In this document: positions 61,994 to 64,000 of the stretch, one piece after another
How positions within the stretch are numbered: position 1 is the stretch's first letter
Layout: every line of letters starts with the position of its first letter
Assembly (NCBI GenBank): GCA_037013685.1
Contig: CM072886.1
Location: forward strand, 71,141,859-71,205,858
DNA: 64,000 bases
Source: Acridotheres tristis
Taxonomy: Eukaryota > Chordata > Aves > Passeriformes > Sturnidae
Direction: 5' to 3'
Notes under the pieces: model-generated
Database searches by the model: none
What the model was told of the DNA's origin: nothing
What the model saw: the letters and a program-made list of their open reading frames with translations, nothing else
Translations under genes and position numbers: made by a program

Positions 61994-63199
61994 GTGTATA
62001 GTGTTTTGTATATGGCTTGAATGTCTTCTTTTTCTACTGTAATTTGTTATGTTTTTGTAAAAACAGACAAAACATTAACTGTCTGCTGACAGCTTGTTTA
62101 AGGTATTGTTTTAAAGTCTAGTTCAATATAGAGATCAACCCACAGGATCTGTGTAATTTATATGGTCATGATTAAAAATCTTTTTCTCTTTTGAATGCCT
62201 ACATATAATTTAGCTGCTTGCTATAGTCTTAATTATAAAATCTGAATAAACTTCTGCACAGTGTGAAAGGATTAAAGTGGGCCATCTGAGAAAGCTGCTA
62301 TTGCTGTGAACAATGACCTTTCTTTAATGTTCAGAGCAGAGATATAACATAATCCAAAACTTTAAAATCTTTCTCCTCCTGCTTTCTCTTGACACCTGTT
62401 CAGGCAAATGACTGAGAAAAGGGATGAATGACAATAATCACCGATATATATATCACCACAATAATATACCTTGCAGTATAATATACATGAGCCCCTCTCT
62501 GACTATTAGGAGAAATTAGTCACATCAGAATTACACATCTAAGATCTTTATTTTAGATTCAAATCTAAAAAAAAATCTTTAGAGTTGGACTTCAGCTACT
62601 ACAATACATAAAGAATACAGATGCAGTTCAGCAGTTTAGTGTTTTAAGTAAGTCACTGCCTCGAGGTGATCAAAAATCCATGTCATTCTTGAAGGACTGG
62701 TGAAATACATAATTTGAAAAATAATTGCAGCATTCTGTTTTCTGTAGAGGTTTGGAATATTTAAAAATATCCAGTCATCCAGGGAAGAAATTTAAAATAA
62801 AAGAAGTGCTGGAAGAAGTAAATGTCTGCAGTTGCAAAGAAACTTCAAGAAAGGGAACATTTTTCCTGGAGATTAAAAAAAATACTCCTCAGTGGTGAAA
62901 GCAGAAGCATTTTCTTATAGTTTTAGAAATGTCTTTCTTACTAACATCAAAAGCTTCTTCACCTCTTCTCACATCACATTGCTTAGCTTCTGAAAAAGTA
63001 AAGACTTTGACTTAGGTGAGCCTCACAATATCGGAGTGAGGAATATGAGAACTGAGATATTGTCATGGAAGCTGCCTCCACGAGTACTAGGAGCACCAGA
63101 AGGAAAGAGCCTGCAGAGGACTTGATCATTGTTCTCTGGAAAAGGAGGGCGGTGTAGGAGAGGAGGGTTAGAGACACTTAATGGGCAGTGGGAAAATCT
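61994..63199. other. AT-rich non-coding stretch
   Basis: No gene or repeat recognised. The minus frame at 62983-63177 has a hydrophobic stretch that mimics a signal peptide, but no exon structure or family supports it. Confidence 0.4.
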
Positions 63200-63399
63200 C
63201 CCCAGACCTCAGAGGAATCCCTGCTCCCGCTGTCCCCTCGGGGCTCGCAGGGCTGTTTCTCGCTCGGTTCCCCTGGCTCAGCCCTGCCTGCCGGGCAGCG
63301 TTTTGCCCTCCCTTGCCCAGGCTTTCCCCGGGGCTGAGGGGCTCAGCCGTGCCCTGCGCTGGGGCTGGCACCAGCACCTTGATGTGCAACCCCAGTACA
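63200..63399 (-). mobile_element. ERVL-like LTR, 5' fragment
   Basis: On the minus strand the element starts TGTACTGGGGTTGCAC at 63399, the typical start of the same LTR family as 38570-39592. It runs through a GC-rich U3 to about 63200, where similarity fades. Bases 63218-63269 are the exact reverse complement of 1-52. No polyadenylation signal or U5 is present, so the copy is 3'-truncated. The overlapping open frames on both strands (63129-63440) are GC artefacts. Confidence 0.7.
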
Positions 63400-64000
63400 G
63401 TGATAAACGCTGTGTAAAGGCTCACAGGCAGTTAGATTAACAGGTGTCAAAGAAAAACTACAGGATTTTCAGGAATAAGCAATAAGCAATGGTGTGTAGA
63501 CCATTACAGTACCTTAACATTTAATTTTAAGAGTTGTCAGAAGTACTTAATGACAAAGTTAGAAGGGTTAAGCAGAGAATGAAAACAGTGGAACTCAGTG
63601 TTGCATTAATTTATGAAAGTTTCTATGTCATCAGTTCAGAGCTTGTGCCTGTTCCTCATTTCTAGGGTTTTCAAAGTTCACAGACTCCAACAGTGTTCAA
63701 AGTATTGAAACACTGGGGTTTATAATTTTTCCAATGGTCTACTCCATAAAGACACTGTTAGAAGGAAGGAATTGACAGGTAAGTACCAACCCCCTAAAGT
63801 GAGATCTCTAATGCAAGGTAGGAATCTCATTTGGAGTTTATCAAAGGTGCCAGAGAGCAGTCTTTAAAGTGATATTTGGCAGACTTTTCAGGATTTAGGA
63901 GATTTAAGTAGTTACTATCTTTGTACCAGTTTCGTGAAAACAAAGTTTTGTGTTTAAAGTCCTTTGTCTATAAATTTGTTGAATTAGGACCTTCTGACAC
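63400..64000. other. non-coding stretch to the window end
   Basis: Nothing recognisable on either strand. Confidence 0.45.

Noticed and set aside
62983..63177. Minus frame with a signal-peptide-like hydrophobic stretch
   Set aside because: Single short frame with no exon partners, and nothing recognisable after the hydrophobic stretch.
1..63399. A giant ~63-kb DNA transposon with 52-bp terminal inverted repeats
   Set aside because: The matching ends lie inside LTR copies. On the right the LTR start (TG at 63399) is 130 bp beyond the match, and on the left the LTR continues inward to a polyadenylation signal, so the match is not a terminus. No transposase or capture genes lie between.
1..64000. 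tRNA, rRNA, snRNA, CRISPR arrays and bacterial-type operons
   Set aside because: Both strands were scanned by eye for tRNA arms, regular spaced repeats and dense coding. None seen. Small structured RNAs could be missed without a covariance search.

Overview
This window looks like eukaryotic nuclear DNA from a bird. A songbird or another neoavian is most likely, but the species cannot be read from the sequence. It is AT-rich and sparse. No stretch behaves like a functional protein gene: the longest open frames lie antisense to repeats or in simple sequence, and I saw no convincing exon series, tRNA, rRNA or CRISPR array. The bird call rests on recognising chicken-repeat-1 (CR1) LINEs with reverse-transcriptase remnants and 3' tails of the ATTCT type, together with several long terminal repeats (LTRs) that match, from memory, LTR families common in birds.

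Layout, left to right. The first ~0.5 kb is the 3' part of a long ERVL-like LTR. Two antisense CR1 copies lie at about 4.0-4.6 and 5.6-7.2 kb; the second abuts a sense CR1 tail. At 8.8-9.2 kb is an unassigned, frame-broken protein-like stretch. The region 11.1-14.5 kb is a nested structure: an old sense CR1 was split by a minus-strand ERVK-like provirus that has since lost nearly all of its internal genes. At 16.9-18.6 kb a sense CR1 runs directly into a 186-bp pentanucleotide array grown from its tail. Further LTRs lie at 24.5-25.1 kb (+), 38.6-39.6 kb (+, essentially complete), 58.4-59.0 kb (-), 61.8-62.0 kb (+, short-R type) and 63.2-63.4 kb (-). Smaller CR1 pieces lie at 19.9, 37.7, 49.2-49.5 and 57.1-57.4 kb.

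Between these lie long AT-rich stretches with T/G-rich tracts, TA, TTGG and TATC microsatellites and poly-A/T runs. A few segments dense in TAATTA/ATGCAAAT-like words could be conserved non-coding elements, but this needs an alignment. The setting fits a gene desert or a large intron.

Nothing here amounts to a demonstrated new biological system. The strongest observations are the nested and collapsed ERV inside an ancient CR1, the CR1-tail-seeded ATTCT/ATTCC array, the perfect 52-bp inverted match between the two ends of the window (explained by a shared LTR family), a recent 58-bp tandem duplication inside a CR1, and a 360-bp T/G strand-asymmetric tract beside a complete solo LTR. Family names are from memory of repeat consensus sequences and were not checked against a database.
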